A DNA stretch of 64,000 nucleotides, taken from contig NZ_JOCT01000004.1 in the NCBI RefSeq assembly GCF_000717875.1, forward strand, positions 248,001-312,000. Reading direction: 5' to 3'. The first letter of the stretch is position 1, and each line of letters begins with the position of its first letter. Source of the DNA: Streptomyces sp. NRRL S-455. Its GTDB lineage: Bacteria; Actinomycetota; Actinomycetes; Streptomycetales; Streptomycetaceae. This document shows, one piece after another, positions 7,144-16,852 of the stretch. The notes under the pieces are model-generated. The model saw only the letters and a list, made by a program, of their open reading frames with translations. It ran no database searches and was not told where the DNA came from. The translations under genes were made by a program, and so were the position numbers.

Positions 7144-7719
7144 TCACCCGGAGATCTTGATGGTGCCGGAGGCGAAGGTCGGGAGCTGGAAGCTGACCTC
7201 GGTAGTGCTCTGGGGCGGCGCCGGGAACTGCATGAAGACGGGGACCGAGTCGCCTGCCTTGATCCGAGGCATATCTGTGGTAGTTAGAGGACGGCCCTCG
7301 GTGTCACGCAGCACGTAGTAACGCTTCTTGCTCGCCGAGTCCACGAGCGTTGCTCCGCCAAGGGATGCCCCATGCTTGAGGATCTCGGTCTCGTTGCCCT
7401 GGGTCCGGACCGGCACTCGGACGGACTCATCGCCGTCATTCTTGATGTCACCGCTCACGGTGACGAACCCGCCCGAGTCCCTCTTGGCAGAGGTGACCTG
7501 AAGGATGAGACCGTCCTCCCCCTTGAGTTCGGCCAGGGGCTCTTCTGACTCCCCCGTCTGTGCATCCGGCTTCGACCCACTGTCCTTTGAGGCGGACGCC
7601 GGCGCGTCTCCGCTCTTGTCGTCCCCGCTACTGCAGCCGGCCACGCCGAGGGCCAGGCTGACCGCAACAGCCGCTGCGACCATCCCCCTGCGGGCCGTCG
7701 TGGTGAACCGAATGCTCAT
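7144..7719 (-). CDS. Secreted lipoprotein of the Tad locus
   Basis: 191 residues. The start is ATG at 7719, preceded by GGAAG. The signal peptide ends in the lipobox LGVAGC, with Cys29 as lipid anchor. A Ser/Asp/Lys-rich linker follows, then a beta-rich domain of about 130 residues (VTVSGDIKNDGDESVRVPV, RYYVLRDTEGRPLTTTD, VFMQFPAPP) that resembles the immunoglobulin-like DUF4352-type fold seen in many Streptomyces lipoproteins. It lies 31 bp after the TadG-like gene and 11 bp before the OmpA-domain gene. It probably acts on the outer face of the membrane in pilus assembly or anchoring. The exact role is unknown. Confidence 0.75.
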   Translation of the reverse strand: MSIRFTTTARRGMVAAAVAVSLALGVAGCSSGDDKSGDAPASASKDSGSKPDAQTGESEEPLAELKGEDGLILQVTSAKRDSGGFVTVSGDIKNDGDESVRVPVRTQGNETEILKHGASLGGATLVDSASKKRYYVLRDTEGRPLTTTDMPRIKAGDSVPVFMQFPAPPQSTTEVSFQLPTFASGTIKISG

Positions 7720-7750
7720 GAGTTCCGCTTCCCTTATCCGTCGTTCTTCG

Positions 7751-8365
7751 TCAGTCGGCCAGATGGACGTCGAAGAGGTCCTCGGGACCAGGGAGATCCG
7801 AGAGATCGTCCAGGTCGAGGTCCCAGTTCTTGTTGTCCTTGCACTTGAGCTGCGGCAGGTCCTCGCTGGTGCCGTTGTCCTCATCGGCCAGCGGGGGGAT
7901 CGAACAGCGCGGCTTAATCACGGCTTTGGCCGTCGCCGTCGCGTACGTCTCTTCCGTACCGGGGACGATGCTGTCGCCGACAGGTTCGTTGGTCTCGACC
8001 CTGACCGTGTAGCCCAGCGGGTCCCACTCCGGCTCGCAGCCACCCCCCACGACGTGTGCGTCGTTCTCCTCGGCGAGCTGCTGCGCCCGCCAGCACGAGG
8101 GTTCGAGCCCGTCCACCTCACCGTCGAGGATGTCCTCCCAGAGGTCCGGGTTGGGGAGGTTGTCCAGCCACCTGCCCGTAAGTTGATCCCGCTTGTCGTT
8201 CGCGGCCGCGAGGGCGGCGGCGTCCGCCGCCGTCTGCGCGCCGTTCCGTGTCGCCGCGGCCTGGCCGACCGCAAGGTACGCGAACGCGAGGAAGAGCAGG
8301 CCCGCCACCACCGTGATGTAGATGGGGAAGGCCTGCCCTGCGTCGCCGTACCTACGGAGCTGCAT
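7751..8365 (-). CDS. TadE/TadG-like pilus assembly protein
   Basis: 204 residues. The start ATG at 8365 overlaps the pilin stop by one base (TGATG), so translation is probably coupled. The N-terminus QLRRYGDAGQAFPIYITVV leads into a single membrane helix, followed by RNGAQTAADAAALAAA, the standard signature of TadG-related pseudopilins. The remaining 145 residues are extracytoplasmic, acidic, and contain four cysteines (at positions 91, 110, 154 and 175) that could pair. TadE/TadG proteins are minor pilins or membrane assembly factors. Its place directly after the major pilin fits that role. Confidence 0.8.
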   Translation of the reverse strand: MQLRRYGDAGQAFPIYITVVAGLLFLAFAYLAVGQAAATRNGAQTAADAAALAAANDKRDQLTGRWLDNLPNPDLWEDILDGEVDGLEPSCWRAQQLAEENDAHVVGGGCEPEWDPLGYTVRVETNEPVGDSIVPGTEETYATATAKAVIKPRCSIPPLADEDNGTSEDLPQLKCKDNKNWDLDLDDLSDLPGPEDLFDVHLAD

Positions 8366-8562
8366 CAGCCGCTTGTGACTTCGTCGATCTTGTCGGTGAT
8401 CGCCTCGAAGATCGACTGACCGATGTCCGTCCCCGTAATGGCCAGCACGATCGCCACAACCACCGCGATGATCCCCAGGTACTCGACCGCGGTCTGTCCC
8501 TTGTCGTTGCGGGCGGCGCGGGTCTGCAGGTACGAGACGGTGGTGTTGATCCAGTTGCTCAT
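8365..8562 (-). CDS. Flp/Fap-type pilin (major Tad pilin)
   Basis: 65 residues. The start ATG at 8562 follows a GGAGGGG ribosome site. The leader ends in NDKG, and the mature part starts QTAVEYLGIIAVVVAIVLA. That is the Flp signature: prepilin cleavage after Gly, Glu at +5, the E-Y pair and a single hydrophobic helix, then a short amphipathic tail (TDIGQSIFEAITDKIDEV). It should be processed by a TadV-type prepilin peptidase, which is not encoded in this window, and polymerised by TadA/B/C. The same motif recurs inside the toxin at 3685-6288. Confidence 0.92.
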   Translation of the reverse strand: MSNWINTTVSYLQTRAARNDKGQTAVEYLGIIAVVVAIVLAITGTDIGQSIFEAITDKIDEVTSG

Positions 8563-8704
8563 GGTGGTGTTCCCCTCCGGTACCGGCCGGCCGCCAACCG
8601 GCCGACGTCCAAGTCTCCTCGGCGCTACTCGCGTCACCGGCTTCCTCCCTGCCGGTCCCGCTTTCGACACCAGAAACGTACGCCGATCCGGCAGTTGCAC
8701 CAGA

Positions 8705-8731
8705 GGGCCCCAGGGCCCAATCCCGGGCCCA
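8705..8731. promoter_or_regulatory. GGGCCC-N14-GGGCCCA element upstream of the Flp pilin gene
   Basis: Two GGGCCC boxes lie 20 bp apart (8705-8710 and 8725-8730), with an additional GGGCCC at 8713-8718. It is the partner of the element at 6366-6392 before the toxin gene. It is about 142 bp upstream of the pilin ATG, inside the 242-bp gap after the response-regulator gene, where a pilin promoter would be expected. No clear -10/-35 pair was recognised. Confidence 0.4.
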
Positions 8732-8804
8732 AAGCAGGCGTTGGGTCCTGCCGCCCAGGCGCTGGACCCGTGAGCCCGGACAGCGCAGCCCCCCGTTCCC
8801 CCGC

Positions 8805-9914
8805 TCAGCCACGTCCTGTGGCCCTCCCCCCGGTTCCGGAACCGGGCGCCGTGCCGAGCCACTTGGCCACGGCCTCGCTGCGGCTTGCGCTGTGCAGCTT
8901 GGCGAAGATCCGGTTTATGTGGTTCTTGACGGTCTTCTCGCTGATGAAGCAGGTGGCGGCGATCTGCTGGTTGTTCATGCCGGACGCGATGAGGTCCATG
9001 ATCTCCACCTCCCTGGAACTCAGCCCGAAGTCAGCACTGTTCGAGGACCCAGGCGATGACTGTGCCACATTAGATTGCAGTTGCGAAAGGTTTTGCCGCG
9101 AAGTGGGGCTGGGTCCTTCCGGATTCTGCTGGTAAAGGCTACCCATCACGACGACTTGGGTGGACTGCGACGGCGCCACGGACGAAGGGTTGCCGTGTGC
9201 ATTCGCATCGGCTGCTGTCCTGCCCAATCCGTCCGGCAGCGGCGCGGCCCCGGGGCCCGGCTCCTGGCCCCGCCGTACATGAGCCAGCAACGCCCCCGCT
9301 GCCGTGGGCGTGAAGTGAGCTCTGCCTTCCTTGGTGTCCCGTACGGCGGCGACGAGCTGGTCCGCTGTGAACTCACCATGGACCAGGTAACCGCCGGCCC
9401 CCAGCCGGAGTGCCTCGTGGACGATCTCGTTCTCGCGGCTGTAGGTGAGCATCAGGACCGGAGCGATGCGCACCAGGTACGGGAGGGCGGAGATGCCGTC
9501 GACCCCGGGCATCCGGACGTCGAGCAGGACGACGTCGGGGCGGTGGTGCTGGGCCGCCTCGTAGGCCTGGCGGCCGTCCGCCGCCTCCGCGACGACGTCG
9601 ATGTCGTCGCGCCCCGAGAGCAGGACGGTGAGGCCTGCGCGGACGACGGGGTTGTCGTCCGCGACGACGACGCGGAGCGGTCGGCGGGCCGGGGGCGCCG
9701 GGAAGCCTCCGGAGCCCTCGACGGGGCCTGGGTCGCCACCGGCTCTGCAGGGCGACGTCTGGGAAGGGACGCCCGACAGTGCCGGCGTGTCCGCGGGCGT
9801 CGGGGCCTGGGGCGGCGTGTAACCGGTGTGGGCAACGGAGCGTGCCGAAGTGGGCTGGGAAGCATGCGCGAACGGGTGGACGTACCCACGGGAAGAGGGT
9901 GTCGCTTCCGCCAT
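8805..9914 (-). CDS. NarL/FixJ-type response regulator of the pilus locus
   Basis: 369 residues, long for the family because of an ~75-residue Pro/Thr/Ala-rich N-terminus. The receiver domain occupies residues 80-195, with acidic pocket D86/D87, phospho-acceptor D132 (LLDVRMPG) and a conserved Tyr in place of the usual switch region. After a Ser/Gln-rich linker comes a LuxR-type helix-turn-helix (LSSREVEIMDLIASGMNNQQIA ... KTVKNHI) near residues 290-350. It lies 48 bp after the sensor kinase gene, inside the Tad cluster and just upstream of the pilin. The likely job is control of pilin and perhaps toxin expression. Confidence 0.85.
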   Translation of the reverse strand: MAEATPSSRGYVHPFAHASQPTSARSVAHTGYTPPQAPTPADTPALSGVPSQTSPCRAGGDPGPVEGSGGFPAPPARRPLRVVVADDNPVVRAGLTVLLSGRDDIDVVAEAADGRQAYEAAQHHRPDVVLLDVRMPGVDGISALPYLVRIAPVLMLTYSRENEIVHEALRLGAGGYLVHGEFTADQLVAAVRDTKEGRAHFTPTAAGALLAHVRRGQEPGPGAAPLPDGLGRTAADANAHGNPSSVAPSQSTQVVVMGSLYQQNPEGPSPTSRQNLSQLQSNVAQSSPGSSNSADFGLSSREVEIMDLIASGMNNQQIAATCFISEKTVKNHINRIFAKLHSASRSEAVAKWLGTAPGSGTGGRATGRG

Positions 9915-9962
9915 CGTCGGTCTCCTCTCGGGGAGTCGGGGTAAAGCCAGGAGGCGTCTGGG

Positions 9963-11384
9963 TCAGCTGGGTCCGATCGGTGTGGTCGACGGTGGTGGTT
10001 GAGCCGTGAGTGCCGCAAGCGGCATGTCCACGCACACCTCGGTCCCCGTGACGTGCCGCCCCCGCCCGATGCGGATGCGGGCACCGACGGCGGCTGCGCG
10101 TTCGACCATGCCTACGAGACCGAAGTGGCCGGCGCGCCTGAGGCTGTCGAGAGTGGTACCGGGAGGCAGGCCCCGGCCGTCGTCGTAAACGCTGATCCGC
10201 AACTGGTCACCCACGACGCCGGCGGAGACGTTCGCGTGCGTCGCGTGCGCGTGGCGGTGCGCGTTCTCCATGGCCTCGGTGGCGATTGTCAGCAACTGAC
10301 GAGCGACCGCCTGGGGGACGTGAGGGACGGGTGTATCACCGATCGGGGAGTAGGTCGCGTGCAGGCCGGTCCGGCGTCCGATGTCCGAGGTGCGGGCGGC
10401 GAGCTCGGCTGCGACGTCGACTCCGCCGTCCAGGCCCGACTCGCGGCGCAGGTCCGTCAGGAGCTCGCGGGACTCGGAGGCGGCTCGGCGGGCTGAGCGG
10501 GCGACGAGTTCTGCCTGGTGTTTGACCGTGTGCGAGTCCATACGGTCGGCCGAGGAGGCGAGGCCGTCGGCGGCCAGGGCGAGCCCGTGCAGTGTCTTGG
10601 CGACCGAGTCGTGCATCTCGCGGGCGAGGCGGGAACGCTCGGTCTCCACCGCCTCGTTGACGGCCAGGCGTGCCTGGACCGTGGTGAGGGCCTGCGTGGC
10701 GGCGCCGAAGCGCAGGACCAGGCCTCTCAGGGTCACGCCGACGGCGCCGACGAGCACGCAGAAGCCGGGCATCACCGCCGATTCGGCCAAGGTCGCGTCG
10801 GTGTCCACGCTGCGGGAGACGACGACGAGGATCGCGGCCTGCAGGCAGACGAAGAACGCCGCCCCGCGCCAGCCGTAGACCAGGCCGGCGAGCAGCGGGG
10901 TGCAGACGCTGACGTAGGCGAGGGTGCTGTCCGGGCCCGCCGCGATGAGGAGCAGGGAGCCGAAGAGGGTGTCCGCGGCCAGCAGGACCGGGTGTTTCAG
11001 CAGGAGCGGACCGAAGCGTTCCCAGTCGCGGAAGAGGGCGTACGAGACCATGAAGGTGACGACGACGGATGCGGCGACCAGCTGGGTGGCGACGCCTGGC
11101 GCCGCGTTGAGCAAGGCGGCCGGCGATGCTAAGGCGATCATCGCCAGGCGAAAGCCGAAGACTTGGCGGCACATCGCTTGCAGGGCGCTGACCTGAATCT
11201 TCAGGGCTGCCGTGGGCTCGCCACGCGTCATGCCGACCCGCATCGGGCTCTGCGCGCCCGCCTCAGGGGAGAGCTGCTCGGACAGGTGCGGAGGCAGGAA
11301 GGTGCCTGTCGGCGGAGTGGTGATTTCGGTGACACCGCCGTTGGCCGCAGCCCTCGCCTTCAACCGTGGCATCCGTATGGCCAT
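9963..11384 (-). CDS. Sensor histidine kinase, NarL/DesK type
   Basis: 473 residues. Five or so membrane helices (about 75-225) are followed by a coiled helix and a HisKA_3 box with H258 (LAREMHDSVAKTLHG). The HATPase domain follows, with an N-box (IATEAMENAHRHA) and a G-box (YDDGRGLPPG). There is no obvious extracellular sensor domain, so the signal may be sensed in the membrane. It starts 7 bp after the tadC stop and precedes the response-regulator gene, which makes it part of the pilus operon and the probable partner of that regulator. Confidence 0.85.
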   Translation of the reverse strand: MAIRMPRLKARAAANGGVTEITTPPTGTFLPPHLSEQLSPEAGAQSPMRVGMTRGEPTAALKIQVSALQAMCRQVFGFRLAMIALASPAALLNAAPGVATQLVAASVVVTFMVSYALFRDWERFGPLLLKHPVLLAADTLFGSLLLIAAGPDSTLAYVSVCTPLLAGLVYGWRGAAFFVCLQAAILVVVSRSVDTDATLAESAVMPGFCVLVGAVGVTLRGLVLRFGAATQALTTVQARLAVNEAVETERSRLAREMHDSVAKTLHGLALAADGLASSADRMDSHTVKHQAELVARSARRAASESRELLTDLRRESGLDGGVDVAAELAARTSDIGRRTGLHATYSPIGDTPVPHVPQAVARQLLTIATEAMENAHRHAHATHANVSAGVVGDQLRISVYDDGRGLPPGTTLDSLRRAGHFGLVGMVERAAAVGARIRIGRGRHVTGTEVCVDMPLAALTAQPPPSTTPIGPS

Positions 11385-11391
11385 GGCTGCC

Positions 11392-12279
11392 TCACCCGCC
11401 CGTGATCGAGCCGAAGTCGGTTCCGGAGCCGAGGAGGAGGCCCGCGCCCAAGAGGATCATGGTGGCCGGAACCATGAAGGTGGTGATCATCAAGGTGGCC
11501 TTGGGGACCGCGCGGGCGGCCTTGCGGCGGGCGTTCTGCGCGTCCGTACGGCGCATGTCGTTGGCGATGGCGACGAGCGTGTCCACGATGGGGGCGCCGA
11601 GTTCCTCGCCCTGCTGGAGGGCCGTGACGAACATGGCGACCTGTTCGGAGTCATTGCGCTTGCGCAGTTCGGTGAAGGCCTGGCGGCGGCTCATGCCCAT
11701 GTCCATCTGGCGCAGGGTGATGCGGATCTCGTCGGACCACGGGCCCTCGTAGTGGTCGGCGACCCGGTCCAGGGCCTGGCGGAAGCCGAGACCGGCGCTG
11801 ACGACGACGGCGAGGACGTCGAGGAAGTCCGGTAGCGTCCGCTCGATCTGGTCCTTGCGGATGCGGACGGCCGACCAGATGCCGACCTCGGTCCAGAAGG
11901 CGGCGAAGGCGAACAGCATGAGGGCGACCAGCAGGCTGCCCTTCATGAGCATGATCAGTCCGCCGACGCCGCCGAGTGCCCCGTACACCGCTCGGCGGGC
12001 CGCGTACCGGTCGATGGTCAGACCGCCCGGGTTGCCCGCGAGGTCGATCTTGCGGCGGACCTGGTTGACGCGCTTGGGCCCCATCAACCGCAGCACTGCG
12101 GGGGCGTAGCGCATGCCGAGCCGGTCGACGAGCGAGTCCACGGCACCGGTCCGCGTCGAGCCGACCTCCAGGGCGAGGGCCAGATCGCCCGGGAGTTTGG
12201 CGTCGGCCCGGTACATGCGGATGCCGTGGAAGGCGCCGTAGACGCCGAGGCCCACCACGAGGGCGAGAAGGATTTCCAT
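11392..12279 (-). CDS. tadC: TadC-like type II/IV secretion F-domain membrane protein
   Basis: 295 residues with one N-terminal helix and two C-terminal membrane helices flanking a cytoplasmic T2SSF domain (PDFLDVLAVVVSAGLGFRQALDRV ... FVTALQQGEELGAPIVDTL). This is the platform protein that pairs with TadB and TadA to assemble Flp pili. It lies 42 bp downstream of tadB. Length and topology are normal for actinobacterial TadC. Confidence 0.87.
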   Translation of the reverse strand: MEILLALVVGLGVYGAFHGIRMYRADAKLPGDLALALEVGSTRTGAVDSLVDRLGMRYAPAVLRLMGPKRVNQVRRKIDLAGNPGGLTIDRYAARRAVYGALGGVGGLIMLMKGSLLVALMLFAFAAFWTEVGIWSAVRIRKDQIERTLPDFLDVLAVVVSAGLGFRQALDRVADHYEGPWSDEIRITLRQMDMGMSRRQAFTELRKRNDSEQVAMFVTALQQGEELGAPIVDTLVAIANDMRRTDAQNARRKAARAVPKATLMITTFMVPATMILLGAGLLLGSGTDFGSITGG

Positions 12280-12321
12280 GGTGCTTCTCCTGAGTCCTGC
12301 TCCTTCGGCCTGGGTCTCGGC

Positions 12322-13263
12322 CTACACGTCGATCCGGGACATGCGCCGGATCAGGACGAAGCCGATCGCGTAGAGCACGAAGGCGACGATCACGCTGATC
12401 CGGCCGGCACCGGAGCCGGTCATGCGGTCGAGTGCTCCGTCTTTGACGCTGTCCATGAGGAGCAGCGAACCGACGCCCATGACGGGGACCGCGTACGAGG
12501 TCATGTTGACCTGCGACAACTGGGTGCGGACCTCTCGCCGTGTCTCCTTGCGCTCCTCCAGCGTCTCGGTGAGGTTGCGCAGGGCGCCGACGACGGTGCC
12601 GCCCGCGCGGTTGGACAGGATCAGTGTGGTGACCAGCACCGACAGTTCGCGGGACGGGAGGCGTGCGGCGAGCTCGCCGAGGGCGTCGTCGAGGGAGTGG
12701 CCGACGGCCAGCTGGTTGGCGACCTTGGCGAGTTCCTCGCCCGCCGGGGCTTCGAGCTCGTCGGCCGCCATGCTGAGGGCGGTGCGCAGGGCGAGGCCCG
12801 CCTGGGTGGCGTTGGCGAGGATCCGGGACAGCTCGGGCAGCTGGTTGATGAACTTCTCGATGCGCTTCTGCCGCTGCCAGTTGAGGAACTGCATCGCGAC
12901 GTAGACGCCGAGCAGGCCGCACAGCGGACCGAAGAACGCGGCGAGCACCGACTGGCCGATGACCCACAGCCCGGCGACCGTCGCGACCATGTAGACGAAG
13001 AACTCGCCGGGGGTCACGTCGAGGCCGGTCGCGGCCAGCTTCAGCTCCAGCTTCCTGCCGAACTTCGTACGGCGGACGCGGCGGTCGACGCCCCGGAAAC
13101 GACGACGGCGGCCGAGGGGAATCTGGCCGGTGGTAGACAGCCGGTCGACGAGCGCTTCGCGCTGGGCCTTGCCGGAGGCGTAGGCGTGCATGCCCAGGAC
13201 GGTCAGGACGCACGCCAGCAGCGTCACGCCCGTCGTCAGGAGTATCAGGTCGTCCATGTCCAT
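12322..13263 (-). CDS. tadB: TadB-like type II/IV secretion F-domain membrane protein
   Basis: 313 residues (start ATG at 13263; a second in-frame ATG lies 6 bases inside). An N-terminal helix is followed by a basic stretch, a helical pair (ATVAGLWVIGQSVLAAFFGPLCGL), and the T2SSF domain with INQLPELSRILANATQAGLALRTALSMAADE and LVTTLILSNRAGGTVVGALRNL. Two more C-terminal helices end the protein. It forms the inner-membrane platform with TadC. Ten bases separate it from the tadA stop, so the genes are co-transcribed. Confidence 0.87.
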   Translation of the reverse strand: MDMDDLILLTTGVTLLACVLTVLGMHAYASGKAQREALVDRLSTTGQIPLGRRRRFRGVDRRVRRTKFGRKLELKLAATGLDVTPGEFFVYMVATVAGLWVIGQSVLAAFFGPLCGLLGVYVAMQFLNWQRQKRIEKFINQLPELSRILANATQAGLALRTALSMAADELEAPAGEELAKVANQLAVGHSLDDALGELAARLPSRELSVLVTTLILSNRAGGTVVGALRNLTETLEERKETRREVRTQLSQVNMTSYAVPVMGVGSLLLMDSVKDGALDRMTGSGAGRISVIVAFVLYAIGFVLIRRMSRIDV

Positions 13264-13272
13264 GTGGGGTAC

Positions 13273-14610
<1,338 letters not shown>

Positions 14611-14658
14611 GGATACGTACTCCTCGGTTCTCGCTCAACCCGTCGTCACGGCAGCGGG

Positions 14659-15024
14659 TCAGTCCGACGTCGGCATGGTGGCGGTCCTGCGCGCCGGGTC
14701 GAATTCCCAGCCGGGGACGATCGAGGGAATCTCGACGATCGCGGTGACCTCCACCTGGTCGGCGCCGTCCGCCCGCCGGAAGTCGGTGCCGTCGGCGACC
14801 CAGTCGCTGACGGCGGCCTTGCCGTCCTGCTGCCACCCCGGATTGTCGAGGGACGCGCTGCGCGCGGCGGTACGGGCGGCGGTGCCGGCCTGCTGGGCGG
14901 TATAGGCGATGAGTCCCAACTGGACAGCGGCCATCGCGACCAGGATCAGGACCGGGATGAATCCCAGGTACTCCAGAGCGACCTGTCCTCGGTCGGCTCT
15001 GCGCACGGTTGCCGTGACTGTCAC
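14659..15024 (-). CDS. TadE-like minor pseudopilin (second copy)
   Basis: I prefer GTG at 15024 because GGGGGAG stands six bases upstream, giving 121 residues. An ATG at 15060 that overlaps the preceding stop as ATGA is the alternative (133 residues). The motif RADRGQVALEYLGFIPVLIL is a prepilin-type Gly|Gln-Val-Ala-Leu-Glu site followed by one membrane helix and AGTAARTAARSA. The C-terminal part is a small exported domain. TadE-type proteins are assembled as minor components or prime the pilus. It is the second of two adjacent TadE-like genes. Confidence 0.8.
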   Translation of the reverse strand: MTVTATVRRADRGQVALEYLGFIPVLILVAMAAVQLGLIAYTAQQAGTAARTAARSASLDNPGWQQDGKAAVSDWVADGTDFRRADGADQVEVTAIVEIPSIVPGWEFDPARRTATMPTSD

Positions 15025-15056
15025 GTTCGACTCCCCCCGAGTCGTCACTCCCCCGG

Positions 15057-15560
15057 TCATGGGGTCCGCCCGTCGTCTTCCTCGATCGCACCAGCATTGC
15101 CCTCCACCTCGAACGGGAAGGCGATGCTGCCGGGGAACAGCACCGGGACTCCGAGGACGACGCGTGCCCTGACATAGCCGTTCGCTGTGGTGCACCCGAC
15201 CTCGGCGTCCCCCGCCCAGGCGTTCGGCAGCTTGTCCTTGCCCGCCTCGTCGCAAACCTTCTGCCGGTCATCGGGGTGGGCGGCCGCCGCCTGTCGTACC
15301 GCCTCGTCGGCCGCGTTTCCGGCGAGGGTCCAGGTGTAGCCGACCAGGACGAACTGCCAGAGCAACACCAGCGTCAGGATGATCAGCGGTGTCATGCCCA
15401 GGAACTCGATGGTCACCTGACCGCGGTCCGCGGTCGTTCCTAGGCCGTCGCGTCGGGCTGCGGTCCCGCGCCGGGTGCCTGCCCTGCCGTTCCCGGTGCC
15501 TGGACACACCAGTGTCCGTATCCGTAGGCCCGTCCGTCCGAGTGTTCTTTGGCCGGCCAT
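15057..15560 (-). CDS. TadE-like minor pseudopilin (first copy)
   Basis: The start ATG at 15560 lies directly behind the tadZ stop (TGACATG), giving 167 residues. After a ~45-residue basic leader comes TADRGQVTIEFLGMTPLIILTLVLLWQ, a prepilin-like Gly|Gln-Val-Thr-Ile-Glu motif and one membrane helix. The long leader resembles other actinobacterial TadE proteins. Two cysteines (103 and 123) in the exported domain could form a disulfide. Confidence 0.8.
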   Translation of the reverse strand: MAGQRTLGRTGLRIRTLVCPGTGNGRAGTRRGTAARRDGLGTTADRGQVTIEFLGMTPLIILTLVLLWQFVLVGYTWTLAGNAADEAVRQAAAAHPDDRQKVCDEAGKDKLPNAWAGDAEVGCTTANGYVRARVVLGVPVLFPGSIAFPFEVEGNAGAIEEDDGRTP

Positions 15561-15561
15561 G

Positions 15562-16839
15562 TCAGCCGTCCCCCTCTGGCTGTCCTCCACCCCATCGGCG
15601 TCGGGCGCCGAACGCACCGCGCTCGCCCCGGAACTTCCCGCTCCTGCCCCCCTTGCCCGCGCCCTCGGGGGCGGCAACGAGGCCCAACTCGCCGGCCAGG
15701 CCCCACAAGGCCTGCTTCACGGCGCTCTTACTGTCCAGGTCCTGCACACGCCCCGCGTCGACAACCGCCTGCAGCTCCCTGAACCCCGCGGGCACGGTGA
15801 TGCCGGCGACCCGGGTGCCCGTGATCTTCTGAATCAGCGGCGGCTGGATCTCCGTGTTACGGGAGTGGCGGTTGACGAGTGTCACCGTTTCCTCGGCCTT
15901 GCGCACCTGCAGGCGGTCCCACAGCCGCACCATCCGCTTGGCGGCCCGCACGGCCACCACATCCGGGGTGGTGACCAACAGCGCGGTGTCCGCCATCTCG
16001 ACGGCGGCGGCGTTCGCTCCTGTCATCTGGGCTCCGCAGTCGACGATCACGACTTCGTAGCGTGACCGCATCGCGCTGACGATCTGACGCACGGACCGGT
16101 CCGTGACCTCTTCTCCGCGCTCGCCGTCCCCTGGCGCGAGCAGCAACGACACCCCTGTTTCGTGGGTGAACACCGCGTCGGCGAGCACCCGCGGCGACAG
16201 GTCGGTGATGCCCGTCAGGTCGACGACGGAACGGCGGAACTGCACATCCAGGTATGACGCGACGTCCCCGGTCTGCAGGTCCAGGTCGACGAGCGCCGCT
16301 TTCCGGCCCGACGCCTGTGCGGCGAGCGCGAGCTGGATCGAGGCGAAGGTCGTCCCGACACCGCCCTTGGCCCCGCTGACGGTCACGAGCGTCCCACCGG
16401 GGCCGCTGAAGACGTCCCCGCCGTTACCGAGGTGGCGACGCACGCCGGCCGCCCAGGCCGCGGCGCTCTGCACCCGGCTCGCCAGCTCCTCGTAGCTCAG
16501 CGGCAACGCCACCAGGCCGCGCGCCCCCGAATCCATGGCGGCCGAGAACAGGCCTGGGCTCGCGTCCGTCGTGATGAGGACGACTCCGACGGCGGGGAAG
16601 CGCAGCGCGACTTCGCGGATCAGTTCCAGCGCCGGCACCGGACCGATCCGCTCATGCACGAGCACGACCTCGGGCAGCTCATCGATCGACTCTCCGGCCA
16701 GTCGGCCGAGCGCGTCGATCAGCTGGGTGGAATCACTGACCGGAATCGCAGGATCCGCGTCGGGGAGCTGGCTGAGGAGGGTCGTGACGGACCGGGCGGC
16801 GTCGGCATCACCGACCGCCGGGAGGATCCTCGTGGGCAT
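15562..16839 (-). CDS. tadZ: TadZ/CpaE-like ParA-type ATPase
   Basis: 425 residues from ATG 16839; the open frame continues upstream but only as shadow sequence. The N-terminal ~125 residues form a receiver-like fold without a usual phosphorylation motif. A deviant Walker A motif (SGAKGGVGTTFASIQ) follows, with DLDLQTGDVASYL and VIVDCGAQMTG as the other nucleotide-binding segments. TadZ proteins direct the pilus machinery to its cellular site. The C-terminal 30 residues are Gly/Arg-rich. It lies 13 bp downstream of the SAF-domain gene. Confidence 0.87.
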   Translation of the reverse strand: MPTRILPAVGDADAARSVTTLLSQLPDADPAIPVSDSTQLIDALGRLAGESIDELPEVVLVHERIGPVPALELIREVALRFPAVGVVLITTDASPGLFSAAMDSGARGLVALPLSYEELASRVQSAAAWAAGVRRHLGNGGDVFSGPGGTLVTVSGAKGGVGTTFASIQLALAAQASGRKAALVDLDLQTGDVASYLDVQFRRSVVDLTGITDLSPRVLADAVFTHETGVSLLLAPGDGERGEEVTDRSVRQIVSAMRSRYEVVIVDCGAQMTGANAAAVEMADTALLVTTPDVVAVRAAKRMVRLWDRLQVRKAEETVTLVNRHSRNTEIQPPLIQKITGTRVAGITVPAGFRELQAVVDAGRVQDLDSKSAVKQALWGLAGELGLVAAPEGAGKGGRSGKFRGERGAFGARRRWGGGQPEGDG

Positions 16840-16852
16840 GTGATCCAGAACC

